Below, piece after piece: positions 20,961-32,801 of a DNA stretch of 64,000 nucleotides. The notes below the pieces were generated by a model. It was not told the DNA's origin. It saw nothing but the letters and a program-made list of their open reading frames with translations, and did not search any database. Each line of letters begins with the position of its first letter. Position 1 is the first letter of the stretch. Source of the DNA: Simmondsia chinensis (Eukaryota; Streptophyta; Magnoliopsida; Caryophyllales; Simmondsiaceae); contig JAGTTD010000018.1 in the NCBI GenBank assembly GCA_018398585.1, positions 4,595,501 through 4,659,500 on the forward strand, in the 5' to 3' direction. Both the position numbers and the translations under genes were made by a program.

Positions 20961-21255
20961 TGTCATGTACCTTAGTAAGCAAATAATGATGAATTAGTTG
21001 AATAGGTTTTGGAGGGAAAATAGGAAATTGGCGGGAAATGTTGTTAAGAGTGATTTAGGCGGGAAAATTGGTTAGAATTGGAGGGAAATTGGTTAATTCT
21101 TTAAGTATAAGTATAGATGATTGATGTAAGTCTTGGGTATGATTTGAATAATAAAATTGATACTATTTCTTTTCTTCTCATCTATTCTCTCAATTCTTTT
21201 CTCATCCTATACTCTAACTATCCCAAATCCCGGTTGTGATCATCCGATCATAACA
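20961..21255 (+). repeat. LTR-5 LTR 3
   Basis: Begins TGTCATGTACC and ends CCGATCATAACA. It differs from LTR1 at five positions (5, 79, two C/T sites in the CTTCTC-rich part, and A/T near the end). It is followed by TSD CAAAG at 21256-21260. Confidence 0.93.
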
Positions 21256-21260
21256 CAAAG

Positions 21261-21532
21261 TTTCAAGCATATATTTTTCCTAAGTGTTTTGTTTCTTTTA
21301 TAATGTTAAGCCAAGTTTCAAGATGTAAATCCAAGTCTCAAAATGTCTATTCAAGTCTAAATATGTCTATCAAAGTCTTGTGAATTTTTGATCTAAATCT
21401 CTTTCTACTTTGTTGGTTCTTGTCTTTATTTAATTCACTATGTTCTTGAATTATTTTATTTTGTGTTTTGTCTAAAGTTTTATTCAAGATGTTCTTGAAT
21501 TTTTGTTATTTTTGATTTTATATATTTTAACA
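21261..21532 (+). repeat. LTR-4 5' LTR, second segment
   Basis: Continues the LTR after LTR-5. It aligns with about 45843-46071 (AAGTGTTTTGTTTCTTTTAT, AAGTCTCAAAATGT) and ends TATATTTTAACA. Confidence 0.8.
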
Positions 21533-22197
21533 TGGTATTCGAGCGTGTCGATCAGGTAAAACTTTGTTTTTGTTTCGGTTGAATTTTGGCAGCTGAACAT
21601 TGAGTTACTTATTGGTCTTGGTAATCCTTGTGTTGGGCATTGTTTATAATACATTTCTACAAGTTTATCTTGATTTTTGTCTTGGCAAAAGAGCTTCATA
21701 TTCTTTGGTGATGCTCTTTGGTTTTCGAATTGTTTTGCTCAATTATTGAGGTATATGGGTATTGTCTTTTAAGTTCTTCTTTACTATCCAAAGCTCGTTA
21801 ACAACTAGCTAGGGTTTTCAACGGTAAGCCTTGTTTGAAGCCTTGTCTTGTCATCCATTTTTGGGGTTGATTTATTTTGTTAAAATGTCTAATGGTAATT
21901 CCTTTGATCAAGATTCTATTGTTGTTCCCATGTTAGGGGGGAATCGTTGATACTCACTCTTTATTTTACCTTTATCTAGGTATGAATTTTGTTACAAATA
22001 TTTTCCATGCCGATGTGGAGATTTTATGCTGTTAACAATCCAATTTTTCATTCTGCCACTTGTCTTGAATTTTGTTCGAGCTGTTTTTGAATTATTTTAT
22101 TTTTAAGTTGTTTTCCTTCACACTATTTGGTTTAAGGCCGTGCATTTTTGTTCCTCCGTGTTTGGTTTCAAGCAAGAGTTTTGGAACCATCATTTAG
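21533..22197 (+). pseudogene. LTR-4 leader and possible gag start
   Basis: A degenerate primer site TGGTATTCGAGC is followed by an untranslated leader. At 21885 an ATG opens a short frame MSNGNSFDQDS that ends after about 23 residues. A similar start, MSNTTFDQE, recurs near 44980 beyond LTR-7, so either the leader was duplicated or two relatives are joined. No Gag core is recognisable. Confidence 0.45.
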
Positions 22198-22785
22198 TGT
22201 TAAATTTTACCAGGCCTTTAGACCTGATCCACGGAGTTGGAACACACGAGATCCACATATGAGGCCGAAGTGGGGTTCCATTCTAAAACCAATTGGCCTT
22301 AGGTGGAGTAACCTACTAGACTTGTAAATTGATATTTACTTTGACCACTCCTATGTGGGATTCATATTCTTAAATCACCTACGGAGTTCTTACTTTTAAA
22401 ACTACCCCTCACATGTGAGTTTACTTCAAACGCATCCCTCACCTACTCCGGTTCAATTGGGAATTACATCCCCAACACTAATCGGAGAGGTCTTCGGTGC
22501 AACAAATTTAAATGCACCCCTATGTACTAGGACACGGTGCAACCAACAAAAGCTCGGGATCATCCACTTGCTCTGATACCATGTTAAATTTTACCAGCCC
22601 TTTACACCCGACCCATGGAGTCGGAACACATGAGATTCACATATAAGGCCCAAGTGGGGTTCCATTCTAAAACTAATTAGCCTTAAGTGGAGTAATCAAC
22701 TAGACCTATAAATTGATCTTTACTCTCACCACTCTTATGTGGAATTCACATTTTTAACTCACATGTGGAGTTCTTACTTTTAACA
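22198..22785 (-). mobile_element. TRIM (miniature LTR retrotransposon), 588 bp
   Basis: Two 204-bp LTRs (22198-22401 and 22582-22785) start TGTTAAATTTTACC and end TTCTTACTTTTAACA (the first copy ends in AAAA). They flank a 180-bp interior. The primer site, complement of TGGTATCAGAGC, is at 22570-22581. A polypurine tract (minus strand GTGAGGGGTAGT) is beside the lower LTR, so the element is on the minus strand. Flanks TTTAG and TTTAA give a 4/5 TSD. There is no coding capacity. The LTR text (AACTCCACATGTG, ATCAATTTATA, GGAACCCCACTTGGGC) is of a widespread plant TRIM type. Confidence 0.92.
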
Positions 22786-23070
22786 TTTAATGTCAAAAGT
22801 TTGATATGCAAAGTTCTTATTTTTAGATTTGTTTTGGGCGTTCGTATTTATGACTTTGGTATTAAAATTTGTCTTGAATTTAGTTCTTGACGTTCGACTT
22901 TGTTTGATTACCCAAGATTTATTTTGGGAGTCTATCGTTATTTTCAATGTCTAATACTTTGGATCAAAATTTTAGTTTTCACTTGGCGGTTTTATTTCAC
23001 TTAAATTATTGTTTGTGAGCCTGTTATTTCGGGGTTCAAATTTATAGTCCTCTTTTTGGGGTATGTGTTA

Positions 23071-23342
23071 TGTTCGGGATAATTCCACTATCTGCAGATG
23101 GCATAAGTTGACCTACCAGATTTGATATCCGAGTTTATTTTATCTAGATTTAGTAGAGTTGTTATTTAGATTTAATCTTTGTTATCTTATGTAATCTTTT
23201 TATTTTATTTAGGATAGATTTTCCTATCTTTTATATAGTTGTTTTGTAGCAAATCTCCTATAAACTTTTCTATACAAAGAAGCACAATCTCAAGGTCAAA
23301 TTGACTGACCCAATTGTATTTTCAATTTCAACGTTTTCTATA
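23071..23342 (+). repeat. LTR-7 5' LTR
   Basis: Contains AGGATAGATTTTCCTATC and AAATTGACTGACCCAATT palindromic segments also found in the 3' LTR. It is followed directly by the primer site. Confidence 0.9.
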
Positions 23343-23385
23343 TGGTATCAGAGCCCTAGAATTACATCATCCTAAACCGATCCCA

Positions 23386-24450
23386 ATGGCCTCACAAAAT
23401 TCTAGCAGCTCCAACATGCTACTCACTACACAACCATCGTCATCCACCACTGGATCTCTAAATGTTCCTACTCTTAATATCAAACTTGATCGTGAAAACT
23501 ATTTCCTTTGGAGAAATCTTGTTCTCTCAGCTCTTCAGGCATATGACCTCGAAAACCTTATTCATGAAAAACCACCATCCCATTGTATAAACAAATCTAA
23601 CACTAAAGAGACTTCATCATTAGAAAATACTGGAGATGTAAATCCAAATTATGTTTCATGGAAGAAGAAGGATCGTTTAGTTATGCTCTAGCTAAAATTA
23701 ACAATTAGTGAGAGGATTCTTGGCCATGTTGCAAGGGCCCCTTGCTCTCAAGATGTGTGGGTAATTTTAGAACACATTTTTTAGTCATCAATCCTGTGAT
23801 GGAGTTATGCAAACACGTTGGGAGTTGCAAACTCTTACCCAAGGTGCTTTTTTAGTCTTTGATTATGTTGAGAAGAAGCAACTTCTGGTCGACCAACTTG
23901 CAACTACTCTCAACCCGGTATCTAAAGAAGACCTTATACGATATATCTTATGTGGACTTGATCCAAGATACGTAGCCTTTGTCACATCTGTTAGCACTAG
24001 AGAGGTTGAAACTACTGTAAATTCATTGATTGGCAAGCTCATGTAGGAAGAAGCATGCCTCGACAAGCTTATGCATACCCAAAATTTCACTGCCCATCTT
24101 GCCCAACACTCGCAGCCACCATATATTGCCCAACCACATATTGTCCAATACTCACAACAACCAAATATGGTATTTAATACCCCATCCACAGCTATATATG
24201 CTTCACCGGGAATAACAAATCAAAATGAAAATGTGCCATTCCTTACTTCACATAACTCTCCCATAGGAGGTACCAATGATAACAATTCAAAAGAACGCCT
24301 TAGGCAAAGAAATCAAGGAAATAAGAAAGGGAAGATCTATTGTCAGATTTTGTTTAAAAAAAAAAAAAGTACACTCAGCTCTTGATTGTTATAATCATTT
24401 TAATCACACTTATACATCAGAGAAGGCGTCTAAAATATCTGCTATGTTAC
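23386..24450 (+). pseudogene. LTR-7 gag (copia, UBN2 type)
   Basis: Starts MASQNSSSSN and reads into LNIKLDRENYFLWRNLVLSA, the usual copia Gag N-terminal motif, ending at a stop at 23691. Gag resumes in another frame at 23807 (MQTRWELQTLTQGAF, LIRYILCGLDPRY), the UBN2 core. A Pro/Gln-rich tail follows, broken by more frame changes, including an A-run at 24357-24368. No convincing CCHC knuckle was located. Confidence 0.8.
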
Positions 24451-26177
24451 CTCGCCTAATACAATCAATGATCCAGCATGGTACGTGGACTCGGGAGCTT
24501 CTCATCATTTAACATCCGATAAGAACAATATTTCAATTCAACAACGGTATCAAGGAACAAATCAAGTCCAAGTTGGGAATGGTATGTTTCTCCCTATCAC
24601 TCACACCAGAACTTAACTTATTCCAGCATATGGCACCAATCTATTTCTCCCTAATACATTGCATGTTCCTCACATTGCTAAAATTTATTGTCTCCCAACT
24701 CACAAAAGACAATAATGTTTACTTGGAATTTCATCCTAACTATTGTCTCATTAAGAATATAAGGGAAACATCCTTCTCAAAGGAACCCTTGACCATGGGC
24801 TCTACAAGATACCTAATCAAGCCTCTCCTATTCGACAACCAGTTGCTTGTTTGAGTGAGAGAACCTCTATCCAGGGCTCGCACAATCGTTTGGGTCATCC
24901 AAATGAAAAGATCGTCCATAGATTAGTCTCTAATTTTGCAATTACCAGTGTCCTCCAATAAACCTTTTTCTTTATGTGGGTCTTGTCAAATGGGCAATAG
25001 TTATAGTCAGTCCTCGTCTAGCTCACATGCCACTTCTGATTTATTGTTAGATTTAGTTTATTCGGATGTTTGGAGCCCGGCCCTTTTTATATCTAGTAAT
25101 GGAAATTTATGTTTCATTCTCTTTGTCGATGATTGTTCCAAATATAATGTGGATTTATTTTTTGTCATACAAATCACAAGTATTTGAGACTTTCAAACAC
25201 TTCCATGCTATGGAACAAACATAATTCTGGCTAGAAAATTAAACAACTTCAAACCGATTGGGGCGGTGAATATCGCAATGTCACACCCTTTGTTGAATCA
25301 ATGGGAATTCAACATCGTCTCTCATGCCCACATACGCATAAACAAAATGGGGCAGTCGAACGATGCAATTGAATAGTGGTTGAGAAGGGATTAGCTCTTC
25401 TTGCACATGCTTCTCTCCCTTTAATATTTTGGGTATATGCTTTTAATACTACCGCATATCTAAATAATCGACTCCTCACTCCCATTCTTAACCACAATTC
25501 TCCATATCAAATTCTCTATCATTGTGTTCCAAATTATGCTTTACTAAAAAATTTGGATGCTTATGTTATCCTTTTTTGTGTCTATAGTTCTCATCACAAG
25601 GGGTATCAATGTTTACACCCATCTACAAGTCGTATATATATTGCCCATCATGTTGTCTTTGATGAGTCTTCTTTTCCCGGCACTTCTCTTATCAGTGCTC
25701 CCTCTCCATCTATACCCACTCCATCCATTTCTCTACAATCCTTATGACTTGCGCTTCACCCTCCATTATGCTGGAACAATCATCTCCTCTCTCACCCATG
25801 TCAACTCCCAGTCCGTCTCTATTGACTTCCTCTAATTCTTCTTCTTTACTGGAACAACATGAATCATGTCCTCCCTCATCTCCTTCAAACCTGTTGGTTT
25901 TACCATCTATCTCTAATCCCACAGATTACCCAGTTGTACCATGCTACTTTCGTCAACCTGAGCAATCCACCCATCCCATGACTACTCGTTCCCGTACCAA
26001 CTCACTCGAGCCTAAACCACTCTCCGCAACCCAGCATCTTCTCCTACAGAACCAACTTCCTATTCTTAAGCCTCCAAAGATCTGCTTGGTGAGCCGCAAA
26101 TGGACACCAAACTCGCCGCCCTCCATAAAACTCAAACCTAGACCATTGTTCCCCCTCCCCCTGGTGCCAATATTGTG
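24451..26177 (+). pseudogene. LTR-7 protease end, integrase and start of RT
   Basis: WYVDSGASHH-like residues near 24480 mark the protease/GAG-pre-integrase region, and HNRLGHPNEKIVHRL near 24885 the integrase zinc-binding arm. LLLDLVYSDVWSPA (25040) and TDWGGEY (25255) are integrase-core motifs, and SSHHKGYQCLHPSTSRIY (25590) is the usual segment after the core. Near 26100 AALHKTQT followed by PPPGANIVG begins the RT domain and is cut by LTR-8. Multiple stops and frameshifts make it non-functional. Confidence 0.85.
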
Positions 26178-26182
26178 GGTTG

Positions 26183-26344
26183 AGTGAGAGTAATGCAATG
26201 ATGACTTTGGATTGAATGATATAACAATTACTTTAGAAGGCACTATTTATAGAGTTTGAGGATAAAGCAAAAGACATTACTACCCTTGACATTATGAAGA
26301 GGACAAGGGTAGACTAGACATAATGTAAAAACCCTAAGGAGACT
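26183..26344 (-). repeat. LTR-8 3' LTR, larger segment
   Basis: Begins AGTGAGAGTAATGC and aligns with 42983-43146. It ends at AGACT, the target of LTR-9, and the LTR resumes at 32778-32801. Confidence 0.88.
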
Positions 26345-27315
26345 TGTAAGAGTATAAAAACCGCAAGCAATCATAGTTAAAATTATAGTATAATGTTACA
26401 GTAATTACAGTATAATACTGTTGTAAAATGCTGCAGGAAAATGCAGTGAAATACAGTGAAAAAACAGCAGTAAAACACAGTGAAAAATCAGCAAGTGACA
26501 GCGAAATTCCCTGTTAAATATCAGCAAAATACTGCAGTGAATTTCAGTAAATTTTCAATGAAAGAATTCAGCGAAATACCTAAACACAGCAATCAAATAA
26601 TACCTGAAGATGGAGAACTCGACTAGAGTACGAAAAAAGCATCGAAGGATAGAACAATTAGAAAGATCTTACAAAATGATGATATCACGCCGTGGTAAAT
26701 GCTACTGTCCTAAAAGACGATTTCGCTGCTGCTTTGATGCACACGGCATAACCGGTAGCCGTCTTCCAGGATTAACGCGATCCGACTCTTAACGTGCACT
26801 CGTTAATTGCTGGGTTGGAGTACCTTAGAACTTTGCCCAAAATCTGGATATGTAAATTGGAATTTAGATCTGAACAAAGGAGAATGAGAATCACAAGTGC
26901 CAAATTCTTTAATCTCATAATTTAATCAATCACACAATATGTTTGTTATGGAAGAGAGAGAAATGGTGAGCTCTTGTCAGGGAGTCTTTTTGGGATGGAG
27001 AGAGAGAGTGGGTAGTAAGTATTATATAGTGTGGGTTAACATATTAAAATTGTAACGGTTAATAATGGACGCAATAAATTGCAACCGTAAAATAACGGAT
27101 GTAATAAATTGTAACAGCTATATTGTCAATAAATTCCCAACGATCACAATTTTAATGACGTCAAACCGTTACGGGTAAACGGCTAATGACAAGTCTTGAA
27201 AGATATTTTCCGTAAAATAAATGTAGTCGTTAAGTAAAGGATCATCAACATTATTTTTCCAATGTGGGACACAACCTCCAAAAACTAAAGGTTAGCTTGT
27301 GTCATTTTTTCAACA
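26345..27315 (-). repeat. LTR-9 3' LTR
   Basis: Contains many CAGTAAAATAC/CAGCGAAAT short repeats (26380-26600) and a conserved GC-rich block near 26690-26790. The open frame within that block (26610-26792) recurs in the other LTR and is not considered a gene. Confidence 0.88.
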
Positions 27316-30300
27316 ATCCCCCACAAATGATACAAGTGGAAGAGAATAAAGAAGAATAGATTGGGCAAAGGGAGTTTAGTTTTTCAATGCTGATGTCTCG
27401 CCACTTGAATCATCACCTAGTGTAACCCAAGTTCAGGACCAACATCTTGCAAGGTGACTTTCGTCTTGAATCTCACAAGGGGTTGTATGGTCTTCCACCT
27501 GGACACATACCAAACTCCATATCTTCGCAACTCCTGCAATTTGGCCCGTTTTATCAGCCATGAGCTCGTCCTGGATATTTATAGGCGCTCTAGAAGGCAA
27601 GTCTTAAACCTTCATAGGGAGCGGCCACACTCCCATGCCTATATAGGTAGATCCCATCAAGTGTGTGTTACTGCACACCACCAAACATATGGTTATGGGT
27701 CCATTAAGAGCTAGAGCTTAACCTTACTCCTTGGTAACATAACGACAACTTATGAGGTTCGACACGTTTTATCGGTCATGCGCTCGTCTTGTATATTCAT
27801 AGGCGCTCTAGAAGGCAAGTCTTGAACCTTCATAGGAAGCGGCCAGACTCCCACACCTACATAGGTGGATCCCATCAAGTGTATGTTACCGCACACCACC
27901 AAACATATGGATATGGGTCCATTAAGAGCTAAGGCTCAACCTCACCCTTGGTAACATACAGACAATGTCCATCAAGTGCAAGCCTCGCTTACACCACCAA
28001 ACATATGGCTATGAACCCGTCTCCACACTGTCACACCATAGGGAGGGACAACATAAAATACAGTGTACTTCTCGAATGAAACTATGACTTTTCACATTGA
28101 ACCTGTTAAGCCTAGGTTCGATACATCACAGTTTATTCATGTATAGACTTTAGTCCCATCCCCCTCGATGTTTCCACCATCAATGGATCCACAAGGTTCT
28201 TTTCAGACCTTTACAATTTAGTGATATCACTTTCTTTCGTGTAGATCGTTTAAGATCTTGTGCCTGAGACGAATATGTCTCCTCTTGCCAAACTCATCAA
28301 GTGTGTAGTGTCCACACCACCCGTTACAGATTATGAGTTAGGATAAAGTATCAAGCTTAACCATCATAAGTGGCATTTCAACACTGTATTACAACAAAGT
28401 GGTACTTGAGAGTCCACTATAGCCAACGTTAATCACGAGTTGTTCTCACCCCCACATTGAGGTATCTGCAACGAGCTATTAAACAACTAGCTCCATCGCA
28501 TGCCAACTTCAACAAAAGTCAGTATAACACAATAGTGGAGCAAATATCATATCAACAAAATTATATCTCCATCCTAAGTACTCAAATAGTACACATCATA
28601 TGTATATTGTACATACAGTTGGCACGAAAACCATATACCACAAATTGTCACTTTCACATCTTCATCACAATTGTGAAATATTATCACCAATTTAGGTCAC
28701 AAAGGACCATATACTCATTTCCATCGTACATAGCGTACATGCATTATTACTATTAAGGGTAGTTCATGTCTTACCAATGTCGTATCAAATTTTGGCGATA
28801 TCAAGAGAAAGAGGTACAGAAGACCATAATTCACAAAATGCCTTTTACAATTCAACTTGAGGCAACCTAAGTCTCTGCAAGGCTCTCGAGCCCAAGTGCT
28901 TAGCATCATCAAGCTATTTACACCGACTTTGGACAATCGCCAAAATAATATTTCTACCATAATCAATTTTCATAAGCTAGCCATAACTAGCAAACATTGG
29001 TAAAAACACAATAATCAGAAAAGATTATGATCAGACAACATACCACATAGGGTCTCGGGTGCTCTTACAATCCCCCACAATGGAATGTCTCACAATACAT
29101 TCCTAAACCATTCAATTTTTCTACTTACCAACTCAATGTTTAAGGACAACTAAAATATGCAGGTTTTAGAGGGGTGTCACAAAACATAGCTCACTAATGA
29201 GCCTAAATACATTGTAATTAGTATAATATCTTTCATTGATATCAGACACACAACACAACAAAAAGTCTATTACAATGTACACTCCATTCATAGTACTTCA
29301 CTAGTACCTCAACAATTGAATTAGAGCACTTTAATATTCATTATTTGGATCCATGTATGTAAGACTAGATCTACTAGTGACATATGATATAATAGGACGA
29401 ATGTTGTCTTATTTATCAAAACGTAATGCTATCAATCACCTTAGCATATTTAGCTTGTAACGCGATGACATGTTTTTCTTCTCAATGGGTAAACACTAGA
29501 CTCATATAGTATGTCATCCAAATGACCGACATGAGCATATAGTATATGACAATAACCCTAATAAGGTATCTAGACACATGCTAAATACCAAGCCTATGAT
29601 CAATCAAGGTTCTCATATGACCTGCACCTTACCTTTTTCCCTAAATTATAAAAGAAGGCATGAAATAGTAATCCTAAGGGCATAGAAGTCTCCCAAGACA
29701 ACACAAGTCCACATGTGACTCAAACATATCATGTTTTTCCCAATCCTTGGCTAAATTCAGCAGAACAACTTAAAATCATACCAGAATTCTGCAAATTCAG
29801 CACGTACAGTCCAAAAAAAAGCATAAAACAGTAGCAAACAGCCTATAACCTGTATATAGGCAATATTGACAGCAACTTACAGCAACTACAGTCATAATAT
29901 GCAGTATGGACACAGCATATAGCCCAAAATCGGTATGGATATCACCAAATTCAGTATTGAGCCTTAACGCTTAGCAGCACACCAACATGTAGCAGCATAT
30001 TCGCTTGAAAACGGTCCATAAACAACATGTTCATCATCACTTCAAGCAACAAGTATCAACATGTGATCAACTTGCTTCAGACATAGCCATGGAAAACACA
30101 TAAGACACATCAACATAGACACTAAACGCATTAAATCTTATTTTCCCAAGATCTCACAAGTCCTATTAGCCCTTTACAAGAATCAACTATTTCACTTATG
30201 TCACTCCAAATATGCAAGGAAAACTACTCTCTCATATAAGGTTAATCTCATAGTTAAAACTCAAATATACCATACTTTACCCACACAAGGGGTTCAAGAT

Positions 30301-31722
30301 TGTGCAACTAGACATGCCTAACCTAAGAGTTGCCAACTCTAGGTTCAAGACTTCATTCTAATAAGTTCACAATCAACCTCAAGCGTTAAACACGTATTAA
30401 CCATAACAATCATACAGAAAATTGATAAAGCACACAATTTGATTTCCATGCAACATGGTTTACACCACATGCACAAGTGTTCAAAACAACACCGAAATAA
30501 AATCCAAACCAAGGACTTTCCTTCGATCACCAAAAGAGTCAAGCTCAAGCAATTTAACTCAGAAATTACTCCACCAAAACAAGAATCTACACCGGATTCT
30601 CAACTGACCATACATGAGGTCAAACAAGCGATTAACACCGAACCGCTCCACCGATCAGATGCACCTAGAGCTTTCTCAGTCTAGGTCAAACCGTTAGTCT
30701 CTAGCATAAACATCTTTTCCACAAAAAGAAACAAAAGGATGATCAAAAATAGTGAGAAATTCATGCTACCTAGGCCACCTAATCGAGTGCCCAAAAAATT
30801 AGGACACTTAAACTTGTCTCAACCACCACATAGGAGACAAACCAATGCTTTAGACGCAGTCCAATACGCAAACAGTAATGACCCATCTCCGAAACTAGTC
30901 CAAATCGACTAGTGACAATCAAGGATTTCAAGAAAATCCTGATCAATTACACACTTCTAAGGTTCCAAAAGAAAACTGAGTTTTCTCAACCATTTAGGGA
31001 TGCCCTTCAACCTTTTAAGATGAACTTATATATATTCACAACATGTGCTGAAACAATAATACACATATAGACATTGCCTATACATTTAACTTAAGGCATA
31101 TAAATATTTTTCCTTTTATAGAAAAAGTAAAACAAGTCCACTGCTTGTTTTTCCATTACTTAAATCCACATGACCCTTTTTTTTTCCTATTCCTCGTTGT
31201 TAATTTCAACACATCCCTGGTAAATTCCCCACCATTTTCACCTTTCTTTATTTTCTCCTGTCTTTCCCTTTCTCTCTCTAATTTTATATTTTGTAATAAA
31301 ATTTACAACTTCTCTTTTTTTCAATTAAAAAACCTAATGAACCTTGAACTAGATGAACCAGCACCTTCAACAATAGCCTTTTTGAAACTAATTTTGCCAT
31401 AATCTCTTTCACTTTTGCTTTAAAAACCTTAGCTTTTGATTCCAGTTCAGGAATTATATCTGCTTGTATACCAATAGATTTTGGCTTGGATTCCAAGCTT
31501 ATTTGTAGATATTGAAAATTCTTCAAAATGGTTTTTTCCCAAAATAAAGAGTTTCTTATGAAAAGGCGTTATCCAGTTTCAACTTACTTTACTAATCAAG
31601 TATTACATATCAAGACTTCTTCAACATGGGTCCATCCCGCTTCTACTCCTTTCTCACATTTCCTTTCTAAAATTATGAAAATTCATACTTCTCAACCCAA
31701 ATTCGAAACTCGTCTTTTAGAT
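27316..31722 (-). other. LTR-9 interior, no recognised coding region
   Basis: Only short frames occur on either strand and none resembles a retroelement domain. Two tandem copies of a block of about 218 bp with GCGCTCTAGAAGGCAAGTCTT lie at about 27541-27758 and 27759-27965. A partial third (ACACCACCAAACATATGG) reaches about 28020. A second AATCCCCCACAA motif, like that flanking the 3' LTR, is at about 29070. The remainder (28.1-31.7 kb) is AT-rich, with short CAGCA/AGCAACTT-type repeats near 29.76-30.0 kb. Confidence 0.6.
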
Positions 31723-32772
31723 TGTAAGAGTATAAAAACCGCAAGCAATCATAGTTAAAATTACAGTATAATATTACAGTAATTACAGTATAATACTGTT
31801 GTAAAATGCTGCAGAAAAATACAGTGAAATGCAGTAAAATATTTCTATAATATTGTAGAAAAAGAACAGCAAAAAACAGCAGTAAAACACAGCGAAAAAT
31901 CAGCAAGTGACAGCGAAATTCCCTGTTAAATATCAGCAAAATACTGTAGTGAATTTCAGTAAATTTTTAGTGAAAGAATTCAGCGAAATACCTAAACACA
32001 GCAGTCAAATAATACCGGAAGATGGAGAACTGGACTAGAGTACGAAAAAAGCATCGAAGGAGAGAGCAATTAGAAAGATCTTACAAAATGATGATGTCGC
32101 GCCGTGGTAAATGCCACTGTCCTAAAAGACGATTTCGCCGCTGCTCTGGTGCACACAGCATAACCAGCGGCCGTCCTCCAGGATTGACCCGATTCGACTC
32201 TTAACGTGTACTTGTTAATTGCCGGGTAGGAGTACCTTAGAACTTTGCCCAAAATCTGGATATGTAAATTAGAATTTAGATCTGAACAAAGGAGAACGAG
32301 AATCGCATGTAAATTGGAATTTAGATCTGAACAAAGGAGAATGAGAATCGCAAGTGCCAAATTCTTTAATCTCATAATTTGATCAATCATGAAATATGTT
32401 TGTTATGGAAGAGAAAGAAATGGAGAGCTCTTGTCAGGGAGTCTTTTTGGGATGGAGAGAGAGTGTGGGTAGTAAGTATTATATAGTGTGGGTTAACATA
32501 TTAAAATTGTAACGGTTAATAATAGACGCAATAAATTGCAACGGTAAAATAACAGACGTAATAAATTGTAACGGCTATATTGTTAATAAATTTTCAACAA
32601 TCACAATTTTAATGACGTCAAACCGTTATGGGTAAACGGCTAATGACAAATCTTAAAAGATATTTTCCGTAAAATAAATGTAGCCGTTAAGTAAAGGATC
32701 ATCTACATTATTTTTCCAATGTGGGACACAACCTCCAAAAACTAAAGGTTAGCTTGTATCATTTTTCCAACA
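31723..32772 (-). repeat. LTR-9 5' LTR
   Basis: Aligns with 26345-27315. It is longer because of an internal direct duplication of about 49 bp, ATGTAAATTGGAATTTAGAT and following (about 32259-32350), and an extra segment near 31840-31870. Confidence 0.88.
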
Positions 32773-32801
32773 AGACTTTCCTAACTAGCTCTTCTCTAAT
32801 A

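Larger units (their letters stand above)
14393..21255 (+). mobile_element. LTR-5: tandem LTR-int-LTR-int-LTR array
   Basis: Three 295-bp LTRs (14393-14687, 17677-17971, 20961-21255) alternate with two 2,989-bp interiors, a strict 3,284-bp period. The whole array is flanked by one exact TSD, CAAAG (14388-14392 and 21256-21260), so it descends from a single insertion. Each interior has a TGGTATCAGAGC primer site, two overlapping ORFs and an AAAGGGGGGAGTAT polypurine tract. I found two differences between the interiors (14706/17990 and 16137/19421). LTR1 and LTR3 differ at five sites. No RT, integrase or RNase H is encoded, so it is non-autonomous. Confidence 0.95.
26345..32772 (-). mobile_element. 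LTR-9: large pol-less LTR element
   Basis: LTRs at 26345-27315 (971 bp) and 31723-32772 (1,050 bp) start TGTAAGAGTATAAAA and end TTCAACA on the plus strand. The exact TSD AGACT lies at 26340-26344 and 32773-32777. A polypurine tract (minus strand TTTGTGGGGGAT) next to the lower LTR, and a TATA box in the LTR on the minus strand (CACTATATAATAC), fix the minus orientation. The 4.4-kb interior has no recognisable gag, RT, RNase H or integrase and no canonical Met primer site. It resembles a large retrotransposon derivative. Confidence 0.9.

Noticed and set aside
26610..26792. Arg/Lys-rich 60-residue frame, repeated at 32022
   Set aside because: Both copies lie at the same place in the two LTRs of LTR-9, antisense to the element. 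The repetition reflects the LTR, not a gene.
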